Positions 35,249 to 44,457 of a stretch of 64,000 nt of DNA are shown one piece after another. Within the stretch, counting starts at the first letter, position 1. Each line of letters starts with the position of its first letter. This DNA comes from Geobacillus genomosp. 3 (GTDB taxonomy: Bacteria; Bacillota; Bacilli; Bacillales; Anoxybacillaceae): positions 1,426,001 to 1,490,000 of the forward strand of contig NC_022080.4 of assembly GCF_000445995.2 (NCBI RefSeq), given 5' to 3'. Below the pieces are notes generated by a model, which did no database searches, was not told the origin of the DNA, and saw nothing but the letters and a program-made list of their open reading frames with translations. Position numbers and translations under genes: made by a program.

Positions 35249-35405
35249 TTTTCCGTCCGCGGGCCGCCGGGCGATCTGTCGGTCTCCTTTGCCAACGCAG
35301 CAAAAAAACAGACAAGCTTGACCGGCGAAGGCCATATACATACATATGGAAACGTGTTGTTCGTTTTTGGTTGGCGAAATGGCCGACGGGGCGGAGGGAT
35401 CAACC

Positions 35406-35984
35406 ATGGTGATAAAAAAAATGGTGGCAATCGTCGAGGGAAGCTTGCTGCTCGGCATCGGCATCAACGTGTTTTTAGTCCCTCACCATTTGCTTGACGG
35501 GGGAATGATCGGCCTTGGGCTGATCGCCAAATACGTCTGGCACGTGCAAGCCGGTCTGACGATGATCATCTTAAGCGTTCCCCTTTACGTGGCGGCTTGG
35601 TTTTACTATCGCCCATTTTTTTACAACAGCTTGCACGGTCTTTTATTTTCCTCATGGATGATTGACGTATTATCGGTTTTGCGCGGCATTGTTACGTTGG
35701 ATCCGCTCTTGAGCGCCATCATCGGGGGAATGCTTGTCGGTGCGGGCATCGGCCTCATGTTGCGCGAGGAGACAAGCACGGGCGGAACGGATTTGCTGGC
35801 TCAGTTTATCGCCAAACTGACAGATTGGAACGTCGGTGTCATTATATTCGTCATTGACGCCTGTATCATTTCGATCGGAAGCCTCATGATTGACTCGGTG
35901 CCATTTATTTATTCGTTTGTTGTCGTCGCAGTCGTCGGAGCGGTGACGACAATGCTAACGAGCGAAAAAACGATGGGGGTGTAA
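35406..35984 (+). CDS. YitT-like membrane protein (short form)
   Basis: 192 residues from ATG 35406 (GGAGGG 6 bp upstream). Five or six membrane segments with LLLGIGINVFLVPHHLLDGGMIG and LREETSTGGTDLLAQFIAK, the YitT/DUF161 signatures. The C-terminal cytosolic DUF2179 domain of full-length YitT is absent. Transport role suspected for the family but unproven. Confidence 0.82.
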   Translation: MVIKKMVAIVEGSLLLGIGINVFLVPHHLLDGGMIGLGLIAKYVWHVQAGLTMIILSVPLYVAAWFYYRPFFYNSLHGLLFSSWMIDVLSVLRGIVTLDPLLSAIIGGMLVGAGIGLMLREETSTGGTDLLAQFIAKLTDWNVGVIIFVIDACIISIGSLMIDSVPFIYSFVVVAVVGAVTTMLTSEKTMGV

Positions 35985-36005
35985 TCCGGATCCCCACCGT
36001 TTTTT
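35969..36005 (+). terminator. Terminator overlapping the YitT-like stop
   Basis: CGATGGGG pairs with CCCCACCG (one mismatch) and ends in TTTTTT; the stem begins inside the last codons of the gene. From 36006 to 36191 I see nothing. Confidence 0.7.
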
Positions 36006-36191
36006 CATGGTCATCCCCCACATGCCCGCCCGTTAGGAGTCGGATATGTTTCCGTTGGGCATGCGATCAAGGCGGAAAATGCAGATGTTGTTGAACGTGA
36101 GTGATTTCCTGCTTTAACGCTTCAGTGGGATATAGGTGCTCTGTTGCCACTGGCATATGCAAGCCATTTTAGATGGAAGGCGGGCGTCTGT

Positions 36192-37556
36192 TCACGGTTT
36201 TGCCAGCTCGAGCGCGCGATAGACGTTGATGAGTCCGGAGCCATAGTACGGATCTTTTCCTCTCTCGCCTAAATCATCAGCGCTTCGTAGAATGATATCG
36301 CGCACCTCATCATTCGAAAGCCGCGGATTGACGGAACGGATCAAAGCAGCGAGCGCCGTAACATGGGGTGCTGCCATGGACGTGCCGGAAAGAGCGGCGT
36401 ATTGATGGCCGGCAAACGTGCTGGCAATGTTCGTCCCGGGCGCCACGACGTCGACATAATCGCCATAATTGGAGTACAAGGCGTAGGAAAGGTCCGGGTC
36501 AACCGCTCCGACGCTGATCACCTCCGGATACGCGGCCGGGAAGCTCGGCTGGGACGTGCTGTCATTGCCGGAAGCGGCGACGAGCACGACATCATGGGCA
36601 TCGGCATAGCGGATCGCTTCCTCGAGAACCGAAGATGGCTGGTAGTTGCCAAGGCTTAAATTAATCACTTTCGCCCCGCGGTCGACCGCCCAGCGGATGC
36701 CTTTGGCTACGTCAATACTCGTTCCATAGCCGTCGGCGTTTAACACTTTGACCGCCATGATCGGATTGAACCATGTGATGCCGGCAACCCCTTCGCCATT
36801 ATTTGGCTGTGAGGCGACAATGCCGGCAACATGGGTGCCATGACCGTTTTCATCATCCGGAGGGCGGTCGTCGGCCAACACGTTGTATCCGGGGCCAAGG
36901 CGGCGTACTAAATCGGGATGAGTCAAGTCGACCCCGCTGTCGATGATGGCGACGGGCACGGTTTGCTTGCCGCGCGACAGCGTCCAGCCGGCTTCCGTAT
37001 AAATGGCCGGTAAATTCCACTGATAGCGGGCATAAAACGAATCATTCGGCTCTTCCGCTGGCCACGGGAAGCCGTTTTGCATGTAAATGTAGTTCGGCTC
37101 ACAATACTCGACTGATGGAAGCGGGCGGAAATAGCGGCGCATTTCCTCGTACGTCTGCTCGCGCGAACGGAAAACAAACACATGATCAAGCCGCTTGACA
37201 AGCCGGCCGCGGATGGCTGTTTCCATCTGTTTGAGACGGCGGCTGTCCGGCGGCGTCCGAAAGCGGACAGCAATTTCATTGGTAAAATAGTGGCTTTGGT
37301 CGCCGCGGTGGTTATGACGAATTTCCCGAATGCCCGGGTGCGCGTTCAGCTGTTGTTTCAGCCGCTCTCCTGCACTGAGGCTGTCTAAGGTGACAACCGT
37401 CGGATGAGTGCGTGCGTCTTTTGTGTCAAACGGCTCAAGCCGCGGCGGGGCAGGGGCGCGCTCTTGCGGTGCCGGCCGGGTGGAGCCGATGGCGGCGGCA
37501 ACGACGAGGACGACGGCGGCGCCGAGGGCAGCCCATATCGTGTATCGGCGATTCAT
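36192..37556 (-). CDS. Subtilisin-like serine protease (S8), exported
   Basis: 454 residues from ATG 37556, chosen because GGAGG lies 8 bp upstream; a GTG nine bp earlier overlaps it. N-terminal membrane/signal segment (about 4-26, no lipobox), a pro-region (about 50-165), then a complete peptidase domain: Asp in AIIDSGVDLTHPD, His in NGHGTHVAGIVA, Asn in ASGND, Ser in LSGTSMAAPHV. The pro-region YCEPNYIYM precedes the mature part as in thermitase/fervidolysin-like proteases. Secreted or wall-associated; substrate not predictable. Confidence 0.92.
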   Translation of the reverse strand: MNRRYTIWAALGAAVVLVVAAAIGSTRPAPQERAPAPPRLEPFDTKDARTHPTVVTLDSLSAGERLKQQLNAHPGIREIRHNHRGDQSHYFTNEIAVRFRTPPDSRRLKQMETAIRGRLVKRLDHVFVFRSREQTYEEMRRYFRPLPSVEYCEPNYIYMQNGFPWPAEEPNDSFYARYQWNLPAIYTEAGWTLSRGKQTVPVAIIDSGVDLTHPDLVRRLGPGYNVLADDRPPDDENGHGTHVAGIVASQPNNGEGVAGITWFNPIMAVKVLNADGYGTSIDVAKGIRWAVDRGAKVINLSLGNYQPSSVLEEAIRYADAHDVVLVAASGNDSTSQPSFPAAYPEVISVGAVDPDLSYALYSNYGDYVDVVAPGTNIASTFAGHQYAALSGTSMAAPHVTALAALIRSVNPRLSNDEVRDIILRSADDLGERGKDPYYGSGLINVYRALELAKP

Positions 37557-37606
37557 GTGGTTCACCTCCTCTGTTGTTAGGATGGGCGAATGGCGGGCAA
37601 ATCATG

Positions 37607-37645
37607 AAAAAGGGGATTCTTCCCGCAGCGGGTGAATCCCCTTTT
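37607..37645 (-). terminator. Terminator of the coat-protein genes
   Basis: AAAAGGGGATTC pairs with GAATCCCCTTTT; on the minus strand it follows the coat-protein stop at 37653. Confidence 0.85.
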
Positions 37646-37652
37646 GTGGTAT

Positions 37653-37943
37653 TCAGCGTCCAGCCGACTGCAGCACTTGCTGTGCCGCTTGCATATCGAT
37701 GCGCAGCTGCTCTTGGACGTTGGTCGGATGGTAATACCCTTTGTTGACCATATATTGGCTGATTTGCTCATGGAACGCGATCGCATCGTTTAACTGTTGT
37801 TTCAAAGTATTGCGCACTTCCGGAGTCGCCGCTTCGGCGATGGCCATCGCGCATCCTTTAATGGCGTTTTTGGCGCTAATAAGGCAATCAGCAGCGATCA
37901 TTTGATCGTTTAATACGCCGGTTGGCGTCATGGTTGTTTGCAT
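37653..37943 (-). CDS. Spore coat protein, CotF-like
   Basis: 96 residues from ATG 37943 with GGAGG upstream. All-helical coat_F/ferritin-like protein: LNDQMIAADCLISAKNAIKGCAMAIAEAATPEVR and HEQISQYMVNKGYYHPTN. Found in the outer spore layers of Bacillaceae. It follows a smaller related gene on the minus strand. Confidence 0.85.
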   Translation of the reverse strand: MQTTMTPTGVLNDQMIAADCLISAKNAIKGCAMAIAEAATPEVRNTLKQQLNDAIAFHEQISQYMVNKGYYHPTNVQEQLRIDMQAAQQVLQSAGR

Positions 37944-37963
37944 CGTTGTCCCTCCTTTGCCCG

Positions 37964-38149
37964 TTACGATAATAAGTTTTGCAAGTCGCGGATGTGCTGC
38001 GTAGTTTTTTGCATGTCTTGCTGAATGAGCGATTTCAGTTGCGGATCGCTTGCCATTTGCTGCATGGCTGTGCTTTTGGCGAGGCACGTGTTTTTAAACA
38101 TCAGCAGTTCGTGCAGCTCAAGCGTTTCATGTGTTCCTGTCGCTTTCAT
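37964..38149 (-). CDS. Small coat-associated protein (CotF-like, short)
   Basis: 61 residues from ATG 38149 (GGAAGGTGG upstream; a GTG at 38158 is a possible alternative). Helical: TLELHELLMFKNTCLAKSTAMQQMASDP and LIQQDMQKTTQHIRDLQNLL. This is the short partner that often precedes CotF-like genes. Ends 20 bp before the larger coat gene, so the two form one spore operon. Confidence 0.75.
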   Translation of the reverse strand: MKATGTHETLELHELLMFKNTCLAKSTAMQQMASDPQLKSLIQQDMQKTTQHIRDLQNLLS

Positions 38150-38344
38150 CTTTTTCACCACCTTCCGTGACATAGTATATACCCCGCCGTTATGTGTATA
38201 GATGGATAATGATGGAAAAACAGTCGATGGTGTTTTTGGCAGCCGGACAGCCCGACAAGAGGCGCTGCTTGCATGCTCAAGTTTTGCCTAGAGCGGGGCA
38301 TACTATGTCCGCAATCCATTTTCATGCAGGGGGTGAAGGAACGG

Positions 38345-40282
38345 ATGAAAAAGGCAGCCATTGTGCTAGGTGTTGCTGTGCTTCTTCTTTTCGCCGTCGG
38401 GGCCGCTCTTCTTTTGCGCCGGGGAGAGTACGCGCTTGTGCCGGACGGGGAGACGATCAAGCCGTATCAGGCGAGCGAGCGAACCGGCATTGATTGGTGG
38501 GGGAGGTGGATCGATGCAGATGGCGGCCGCTTCCAAACGCTATCGGCAGAAAACGGACACCCGCCAGAAAAGGACGGGGCGGTCGTTGTCGATGACCGGC
38601 TGCTCCTCCTTGGCAAAGAGGTGTTTTATAAGGAAACGTTCGGCAATGAAGTGTTTTTGACTGACATTATGGGCATTGTCGACGGGCCGCTGACGCTGGC
38701 CAATATGGCGCAAGCGATCGCCGCATTAAAAGGAGAAGGGACGACAAATTTGCGTGTGCCGCTCGCCGAGGATGTGACGATCGGCGGACGGACGTATAAA
38801 AAAGGGGAGCTGATCGACACCGGCATTGATGTGCCGAAAGGGGCATATTTGCCGCTTGGGATGCCGATTGTCACCGGCGGCGGCCGCGTGCGCGTCGGCA
38901 TTAGCTGTGCGGCTTGTCACGCAACTGTCGATCCGGAGACGAAACGAGTCGTCGAAGGAGCGCCAAACAATGATTTGAACGCTGGACTGTTAATGGCGTT
39001 GGCGACAAATTCGACCGCTTATTTTACTCATGCCGAAATCAAATCGCTTGCCGACTACATTCGTTCGACCGACCGCGCCATCGTTGATTCGCGCGGGCGA
39101 AAAGCTGTGCTGCCGGATCCGGAGCGACTTGAGCGGGAAGTCGACCGCATTTTTGCCAGCTGGCCGCGCGGCAATTTCGACTCGACGATTGATCTGAAAG
39201 CGAACCCGGCGCAAATTCCCGATTCGTTCACGCGCGGCGACCATCCGTACGGGTGGAGCGGCTTTGCTGCTGCCGGCTCGTTTCACGGTTTGGCCGCCTT
39301 CAGCAACAACGTGCACGCCCAAAACGCCGATTCGCTGGCACAGGTAGAAGTTAGTGATGAGTTGTTTGGCATTGACAAGGAAGTGTATCTTGGCACGATT
39401 TTGCAAAACGCAGCCAACCCGCGCTTTCGCTATCGGCCGACGATGAAGGAAAAGCCGTCTGTCTTTTTCGCTAAAGCCGATCCGACGCCGAAAGCGGTTG
39501 GCGTCAATCAGCTCGTTGCCCCGCCGCAGTTTCCGAACGTATCGCTTGTCGCTCCGGACGGGCTGATCGCCAGCGAGCCCGGGTATCGGTTTAACGAACA
39601 AAACAATGCTGTCGCCGCTTGGCAAAATACGCTCAATCCTCCACCGCCGAACAAACGGGTGGACAAAGAGCGGGCGGCGAAAGGGCGGGATGTGTTCGTT
39701 CGCGCCGGCTGCATCCGTTGCCATGCGGGGGCGTATTTGACGAATAACCGCGTCATAGCTGCCAATGTGGTTGGCACCGAGCCGTCGCGGGCAAAAGCAT
39801 TAAAAAAAACTGAAAACATATTTGGGGAGGCGGTGTTGTATGCCCCGGATACGCCAGTGCCGATCCCGAAAGGGGCAAAAGTGGTAAACGTACCGACCGA
39901 TCATCTTGACCCGGAACAAATTCGCCTGTCGTTCGCCCACGGCAATTCGCCGGGCGGGTATAAGGTGCCGAGCCTGATTGGGCTTGCTTGGAGCGCCCCG
40001 TATTTGCATGATGGCGGCGTGGCGGTTGGGCCAAACGGGGAACCCGGACTTTCAAGCACCGTTCAAAAAGGCATCGCCCCTGATGCGCGCAACAGCTTGC
40101 GGGCGCTGATTGACCGGACGTGGCGCGAGCGCGTCATCGCCGCGAATGCTGCCGATCCGGCTTTAAAGGCGGTGCATGTGACAGGAGAGGGGCATCGGTA
40201 TTGGATTGACCGCCAAGCCGGGTTTACGAAGGAAGAGCAAGAGGCTGTGTTGGACTATTTATTATCGCTTACATCGCGCTGA
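38345..40282 (+). CDS. Large diheme c-type cytochrome, membrane-anchored
   Basis: 645 residues from ATG 38345 (GAAGGAACGG). An N-terminal helix (about 5-24) anchors or exports it. Two haem-c sites: CAACH (188-192) and CIRCH (456-460). Distal Met or His ligands cannot be fixed by eye, but LHDGGV near 580 resembles the conserved end of diheme cytochrome c peroxidase/thiol-oxidase relatives. It probably works outside the membrane as an electron-transfer or oxidase protein. No partner genes adjoin, and 645 residues is long for the group. Product name left open. Confidence 0.8.
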   Translation: MKKAAIVLGVAVLLLFAVGAALLLRRGEYALVPDGETIKPYQASERTGIDWWGRWIDADGGRFQTLSAENGHPPEKDGAVVVDDRLLLLGKEVFYKETFGNEVFLTDIMGIVDGPLTLANMAQAIAALKGEGTTNLRVPLAEDVTIGGRTYKKGELIDTGIDVPKGAYLPLGMPIVTGGGRVRVGISCAACHATVDPETKRVVEGAPNNDLNAGLLMALATNSTAYFTHAEIKSLADYIRSTDRAIVDSRGRKAVLPDPERLEREVDRIFASWPRGNFDSTIDLKANPAQIPDSFTRGDHPYGWSGFAAAGSFHGLAAFSNNVHAQNADSLAQVEVSDELFGIDKEVYLGTILQNAANPRFRYRPTMKEKPSVFFAKADPTPKAVGVNQLVAPPQFPNVSLVAPDGLIASEPGYRFNEQNNAVAAWQNTLNPPPPNKRVDKERAAKGRDVFVRAGCIRCHAGAYLTNNRVIAANVVGTEPSRAKALKKTENIFGEAVLYAPDTPVPIPKGAKVVNVPTDHLDPEQIRLSFAHGNSPGGYKVPSLIGLAWSAPYLHDGGVAVGPNGEPGLSSTVQKGIAPDARNSLRALIDRTWRERVIAANAADPALKAVHVTGEGHRYWIDRQAGFTKEEQEAVLDYLLSLTSR

Positions 40283-40322
40283 TCGCGTCTGGGGATGTTT
40301 TCCTTGCAATGACGTTCCTCTG

Positions 40323-40344
40323 CTTGTCCACACTAACGGACAAG
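40323..40344 (+). other. Hairpin beside the ribosome site of a small zinc-binding gene
   Basis: CTTGTCC (40323-40329) and GGACAAG (40338-40344) pair; the GAGGG ribosome site starts at 40345. When folded, the hairpin abuts or partly covers the site. Confidence 0.45.
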
Positions 40345-40356
40345 GAGGGACAATCG

Positions 40357-40497
40357 ATGAACGAAACGTGCTTCTACTGTCAATGTGACTGTGACGACAA
40401 AGTGCATTACGTCTCGTTCCACACGAACGGCGAGGAACGCGAGGAAGCGCTTTGTCCGGAATGCTACGAAGAATGGTTGCAAGGCATGAAAGGGTAA
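40357..40497 (+). CDS. Small Cys-rich (zinc-ribbon-like) protein (46 aa)
   Basis: MNETCFYCQCDCDD begins a CxxC pair, and LCPECYEEWL supplies the second. Acidic between. A GGAGGGA site precedes ATG 40357. Likely binds zinc; function unknown. Similar short proteins occur in Bacillaceae genomes. Confidence 0.65.
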   Translation: MNETCFYCQCDCDDKVHYVSFHTNGEEREEALCPECYEEWLQGMKG

Positions 40498-40557
40498 TGT
40501 CTTTCCCCGCTTTCGCTTTGCTTGAAAGCGAGGCTCTTTTCGGTGAAGATGCCAAAC

Positions 40558-40592
40558 AAAACCGCACCATGATCAAATCGGTGCGGTTTTTT
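40558..40592. terminator. Terminator between convergent genes
   Basis: AAACCGCACC pairs with GGTGCGGTTT and ends in TTTTTT. It serves the 46-aa gene and overlaps the last codons of the opposing gene at 40573-40929. Confidence 0.85.
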
Positions 40593-40929
40593 CCGAGAGT
40601 GACGGAGTGACGACGGTGTCCTCTAGGCTGCATGTTTCGTCGTAAGAACGGTATATGGCTGCTTCTGACCGGGGAGTGTGGAGCGACAACAATAAAATGT
40701 GCTCGCTTCCGGTGCGGCTGACCTTTGTTTCCATTTTGAGTGCCACATCATCGAGCGTCAACGAGTAAAACCGGTACGTCAAGCCGAGCCATGTACGTTC
40801 AGACCGGACGGTATCCGGATGATGGCGGATGAATTCGGACAGCTCGGCGAACGAATGTTTTTCCCGCTGCATCCATTCACGAATGGCGGTGGTTGTTTGT
40901 TTCAACCAATTTTTCCAAGATGGCTTCAT
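40573..40929 (-). CDS. Hypothetical protein (118 aa)
   Basis: Four start codons run in a row (GTG ATG ATG ATG); the third ATG (40929) has the best distance from AAAGGTG. The product is soluble: WKNWLKQTTTAIREWMQREK, then a basic/beta part ending with SLSEKTAPI. I do not recognise it. Its last codons form one arm of the terminator. It lies 44 bp after a histidine kinase gene on the same strand and may be co-transcribed. Confidence 0.65.
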   Translation of the reverse strand: MKPSWKNWLKQTTTAIREWMQREKHSFAELSEFIRHHPDTVRSERTWLGLTYRFYSLTLDDVALKMETKVSRTGSEHILLLSLHTPRSEAAIYRSYDETCSLEDTVVTPSLSEKTAPI

Positions 40930-40973
40930 CATCATCACCTTTTTTCATCCAATATGCCCATTTCCGCCATTCG

Positions 40974-42077
40974 CTATACAGGAAGCCGGATCGAGAAGGT
41001 CGTCATGTTGACGTCGGACGAACAGCTGATTTCCCCGCCATGGTCTTCAATCACTTTTTTGCAAATGTAAAGGCCGATGCCCGTTCCTAATTTTTTTGTC
41101 GTAAAAAACGGCTCAAAAATGGTCTCGACGATATCGGCGGGAATGGCCGGGCCGTTGTTGGTGATTTCAATGATGACCGTTCCGTCTTGGGAGCGGGCAG
41201 TGATCTTGATGCGGCGCGGCTTTTCCTTTTCTTTCACCGCTTCGATCGAATTGAGTAAAATGTTGACCAATACTTGGCGCAACTGGTCTTTATAGGCAAA
41301 AATATGTATTGTTTCATCGACCACCAACGAAATGTCGACATCGCTGTCGACGATCGTCGCGTATAAAAAATCCATTATTTCCTCTAACAGTTGATGCAGC
41401 GAAAAAGTTTCCTTTTCGCTCTCGACAATTTCTTTGCGTGAGGCATGCAAAAATTGCGAAATGCGAAATTTCAGCTGCTGCAACTCGTGATCGATAATAT
41501 CCAAATATGGCAAATGCGGATGTTCAAACTTTAATAATTGAATAAACCCAATAATGGCCGTAAGCGGGTTGCGGAATTCGTGCACAAAACTGGATGACAT
41601 TTGCCCGAGCAAGCTCAGCCGATCTTGATGTGACCTGGCGATCAACATGTTTTTCTCGCGCAACTCCGCTTCCTTTAGCCCGTTATATTCGGTGATGGCA
41701 TGGAACAAAAACTGGTCAAATAACTCGTTGATATGGTCGATTAACGGAGCCAGCTCGACGGTCGGCAATGGCGCGGTCAACGCGTGCTTAATAATAAGCC
41801 GCCGGCCGAGGCTGACATTATAGACGAGGGCGCCGATGCCGGCATTCATTTCCGCCCGTTCTTTGGCGATTTTGTTGGCCAGCTGTTCGACTGTCTCGCC
41901 GGACAGCGACCGCAACAGCGCCTCTTTGACTAACGCAAACATCGCCAAGGCATTTTGTTCAACGCGGTCAAGATATTTATCATCGTCGGCAATTTTCATA
42001 TGTCGCCGCCAATAGGCAAGGAAGCTAGGCAGATGGGTTTCCAAATGGGTGACAAGCTGCTGTGCGGCAGATGCCAA
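40974..42077 (-). CDS. Soluble sensor histidine kinase, sporulation-kinase type
   Basis: 367 residues from TTG 42077 (GAGG 8 bp upstream; the GTG at 42086 lies in the site). The helical N-terminal sensor (about 1-145) has no membrane segment and resembles the HisK_N domain of Bacillus phosphorelay kinases. HisKA follows with His166 in SFVHEFRNPL, then the ATPase domain: NILLNSIEAV, EITNNGPAIP, FEPFFTTKKLGTGIGLYI. No response regulator is next to it, as is usual for kinases that feed Spo0F. The role in sporulation is inference. Confidence 0.87.
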   Translation of the reverse strand: MASAAQQLVTHLETHLPSFLAYWRRHMKIADDDKYLDRVEQNALAMFALVKEALLRSLSGETVEQLANKIAKERAEMNAGIGALVYNVSLGRRLIIKHALTAPLPTVELAPLIDHINELFDQFLFHAITEYNGLKEAELREKNMLIARSHQDRLSLLGQMSSSFVHEFRNPLTAIIGFIQLLKFEHPHLPYLDIIDHELQQLKFRISQFLHASRKEIVESEKETFSLHQLLEEIMDFLYATIVDSDVDISLVVDETIHIFAYKDQLRQVLVNILLNSIEAVKEKEKPRRIKITARSQDGTVIIEITNNGPAIPADIVETIFEPFFTTKKLGTGIGLYICKKVIEDHGGEISCSSDVNMTTFSIRLPV

Positions 42078-42229
42078 AAAAGCCACCTCGCTTTCCGTCG
42101 TTTATTATCATTATAAGGGGGAATATCGAGCTAGAACAGAGGGAAAATCACGATATGTCCGATAAAACTAGTTTTCTTTCGCCAAAAAGGCTAAGGAATG
42201 CCGGCTCATGGCAGGTGGAGGCGCACTGT

Positions 42230-42259
42230 TTGAACAAAAAAAGAAAAATCATGTATAAT
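42230..42259 (+). promoter_or_regulatory. Sigma-A promoter of the cysteine synthase gene
   Basis: TTGAAC (42230-42235) and TATAAT (42254-42259), 18 bp apart. Transcription would start near 42266, which rules out the upstream ATG at 42258 and supports GTG 42300. Confidence 0.78.
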
Positions 42260-42299
42260 GAAGCAGACAACACACTTTTTCAAAAGGTTGGGGAACGCC

Positions 42300-43223
42300 G
42301 TGAAATTGTATGACTCCATTTTAGACTTAATTGGCGGCACGCCGATCGTAAAGTTGCGGCGCCTTCCGGATCCGGACGGGGCGGATGTATATATGAAGCT
42401 CGAATCGTTTAATCCGGGCGGCAGCGTCAAAGACCGGCCGGCTTGGGAAATGATTCGCCGGGCAGAGGCGGAAGGAAAAATTACGCCGGGAACAAGCACG
42501 ATCATCGAACCAACGTCCGGCAACACCGGCATCGGGTTGGCGATGGTGTGCGCCGCCAGAGGGTATCGGTGTATCATTACGATGCCGGATAACGCAACGA
42601 TTGAGCGGGTGAAGATTTTAAAAGCGTACGGGGCGGAAGTGCATTTGACGCCGGCCGAGAAGCGGATGCAGGGGGCGATTGACGAAGCGAACCGGCTTGC
42701 TAGTGAGATTCCTGACAGCTTTATTCCGATGCAGTTTGAAAATCCAGCCAACCCGGACGCGCACCGGCATACGACGGCAGCCGAAATTTATGAAGCGTTT
42801 GACGGACGGCTGGATGCGTTCGTGCTCACCGCCGGCACCGGAGGGACGGTGACCGGGACAGGAGAAGAGCTGAAAAAGCGCATGCCGAATTTGCGCATTT
42901 ACGTCGTTGAACCATACGGCTCACCTGTGCTGTCGGGCGGGAAGCCGGGACCGCATAAAATTCCCGGCACCGGTCCAGGGTTTATCCCGAACATTTTAAA
43001 CCGCTCGATTTATGATGACATTTTTTTGATTAAAGATGAAGACGCCCAGCAGATGGCACGCGAACTGGCGGCAAAGGAAGGCATTTTGGTCGGCGCCTCG
43101 GCCGCGGCGAGCGCCTATTACGCCATCAAAGTAGCCAAGCAGCTGCCAAAAGGGGCGCGCGTCCTTTGCATGGCGCCGGATTCCGGGGAGCGGTATTTGT
43201 CATCAGATTTATTTGCTGATTAA
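42300..43223 (+). CDS. cysK: Cysteine synthase family PLP enzyme
   Basis: 307 residues from GTG 42300. Lys44 in GGSVKDRPA carries PLP; TSGNTG (72-77) holds its substrate loop; TAGTGGTVTGTGEELK is the phosphate-binding region and PDSGERYLS ends the protein. It makes cysteine from O-acetylserine and sulfide, or performs a related beta-replacement; CysK and CysM types cannot be told apart here. Stand-alone, with its own promoter. Confidence 0.92.
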   Translation: MKLYDSILDLIGGTPIVKLRRLPDPDGADVYMKLESFNPGGSVKDRPAWEMIRRAEAEGKITPGTSTIIEPTSGNTGIGLAMVCAARGYRCIITMPDNATIERVKILKAYGAEVHLTPAEKRMQGAIDEANRLASEIPDSFIPMQFENPANPDAHRHTTAAEIYEAFDGRLDAFVLTAGTGGTVTGTGEELKKRMPNLRIYVVEPYGSPVLSGGKPGPHKIPGTGPGFIPNILNRSIYDDIFLIKDEDAQQMARELAAKEGILVGASAAASAYYAIKVAKQLPKGARVLCMAPDSGERYLSSDLFAD

Positions 43224-43288
43224 CGGAGGACGGATAAATAAGCCCCGGCTTCAACGGTACACGGAACAGGGAGAGGAAGTGTTTCTGT

Positions 43289-44398
43289 TTGCATGAGGAA
43301 CGGGCATGGAAGAAAACCATCCGTCTCATATTGACGTTTATCATCGGTGCATTGGGCGACATTGCATTCTCCCTTTTGCACATTCCGCTCCATTGGGTGC
43401 TTGGCCCGGCGGCCGCTTTGTTGGCCGCCTCTCATCTTTTCAAAGAAAAGCTGTATTGGCCGACCGCTATCCGCAATGTCGGGCTCATTCCAATCGGCTA
43501 CACGCTCGGTGCGCCGGTGACGGCGGCGACGCTCGCAGAAATGGCGCGGCAACTGCCGACGATGATGTTGGCGACGGTTTTGATGTTGCTGTTTAGCTTT
43601 GTCGTTTCCTCCCTTGTAGCGAAATGGACTCATCTTTCGCTCCGTTCAGTCGTCACCGGCTGCATTCCCGGCGGACTGTCACAAATGCTCGTTCTCGGCG
43701 AGGAGCTGAAAGGCGTCGATCCGACCGTCGTCACATTGTTTCAAGTGATGCGGCTGATGGGTGTCGTGTTTCTCGTTCCGCTTATCGCCTTAAGCCCGCT
43801 TTTGTCCGAAGGCGCCGCGGGAGCGACCGACGCCGGAATGGCCGGCGGGCCGGATTGGACTGTCGGCCTCGCTTTGCTTTATGCGGCTGTCACTGTGGCC
43901 GGTGCGCTAGTAGGGAAGCGCCTCCGATTGCCGACGGCCTATTTGCTCGGTCCGATCATCGGCACGGCAGCGCTCGTGCTTGTTGGAACGCCGGCCCCGC
44001 ATTTGCCGGCTCCGCTGCTAGACGTCGCGCAAATTACGATGGGAACGTATCTCGGCCTGATGCTGAAGCCGACGGCGATCGAAGGGAAAGGGAAGGTGAT
44101 GGCGGCGTCGGTTTTAGCCGGCTGCGCGCTTATTTTGTTTTCCATGCTATCAGCGTTCGTGTTAATGAGCTGGCACCGTATACCGTATTTGACGGCCTTT
44201 ATCGCCTTAGCGCCGGGCGGCATGGATCAAATGGGCATTTTGGCGCAAGAAGCGCATGCGAGCCTAGCCATTGTCACCGGCTATCAAATGTTCCGCATTT
44301 TTTTCATTCTTTTTGTCGTTCCGCCAGCGTTGAAAACATTGTTTTCCACCCGTTGGTTTCGTCGGCTTGAGCAGTGGCAAACGCAGCAGCATGGCTGA
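43289..44398 (+). CDS. AbrB family transporter-like membrane protein
   Basis: 369 residues from TTG 43289 (GAGAGGAAG 9 bp upstream). Ten or so membrane segments in two repeats: GALGDIAFSLLHIPLHWVLGP with GCIPGGLSQMLVLGEE, and LPTAYLLGPIIGTAALVL with ALAPGGMDQMGILAQEAH. The PGG(L/M)xQM signature marks the family once named ammonia monooxygenase/AbrB; transport is suspected, substrate unknown. Confidence 0.87.
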   Translation: MHEERAWKKTIRLILTFIIGALGDIAFSLLHIPLHWVLGPAAALLAASHLFKEKLYWPTAIRNVGLIPIGYTLGAPVTAATLAEMARQLPTMMLATVLMLLFSFVVSSLVAKWTHLSLRSVVTGCIPGGLSQMLVLGEELKGVDPTVVTLFQVMRLMGVVFLVPLIALSPLLSEGAAGATDAGMAGGPDWTVGLALLYAAVTVAGALVGKRLRLPTAYLLGPIIGTAALVLVGTPAPHLPAPLLDVAQITMGTYLGLMLKPTAIEGKGKVMAASVLAGCALILFSMLSAFVLMSWHRIPYLTAFIALAPGGMDQMGILAQEAHASLAIVTGYQMFRIFFILFVVPPALKTLFSTRWFRRLEQWQTQQHG

Positions 44399-44457
44399 CA
44401 AATAAGGCTATGATCGATGGTGAAACTATGGTAAACTGAAAAAAGGAGGGGATCGCG

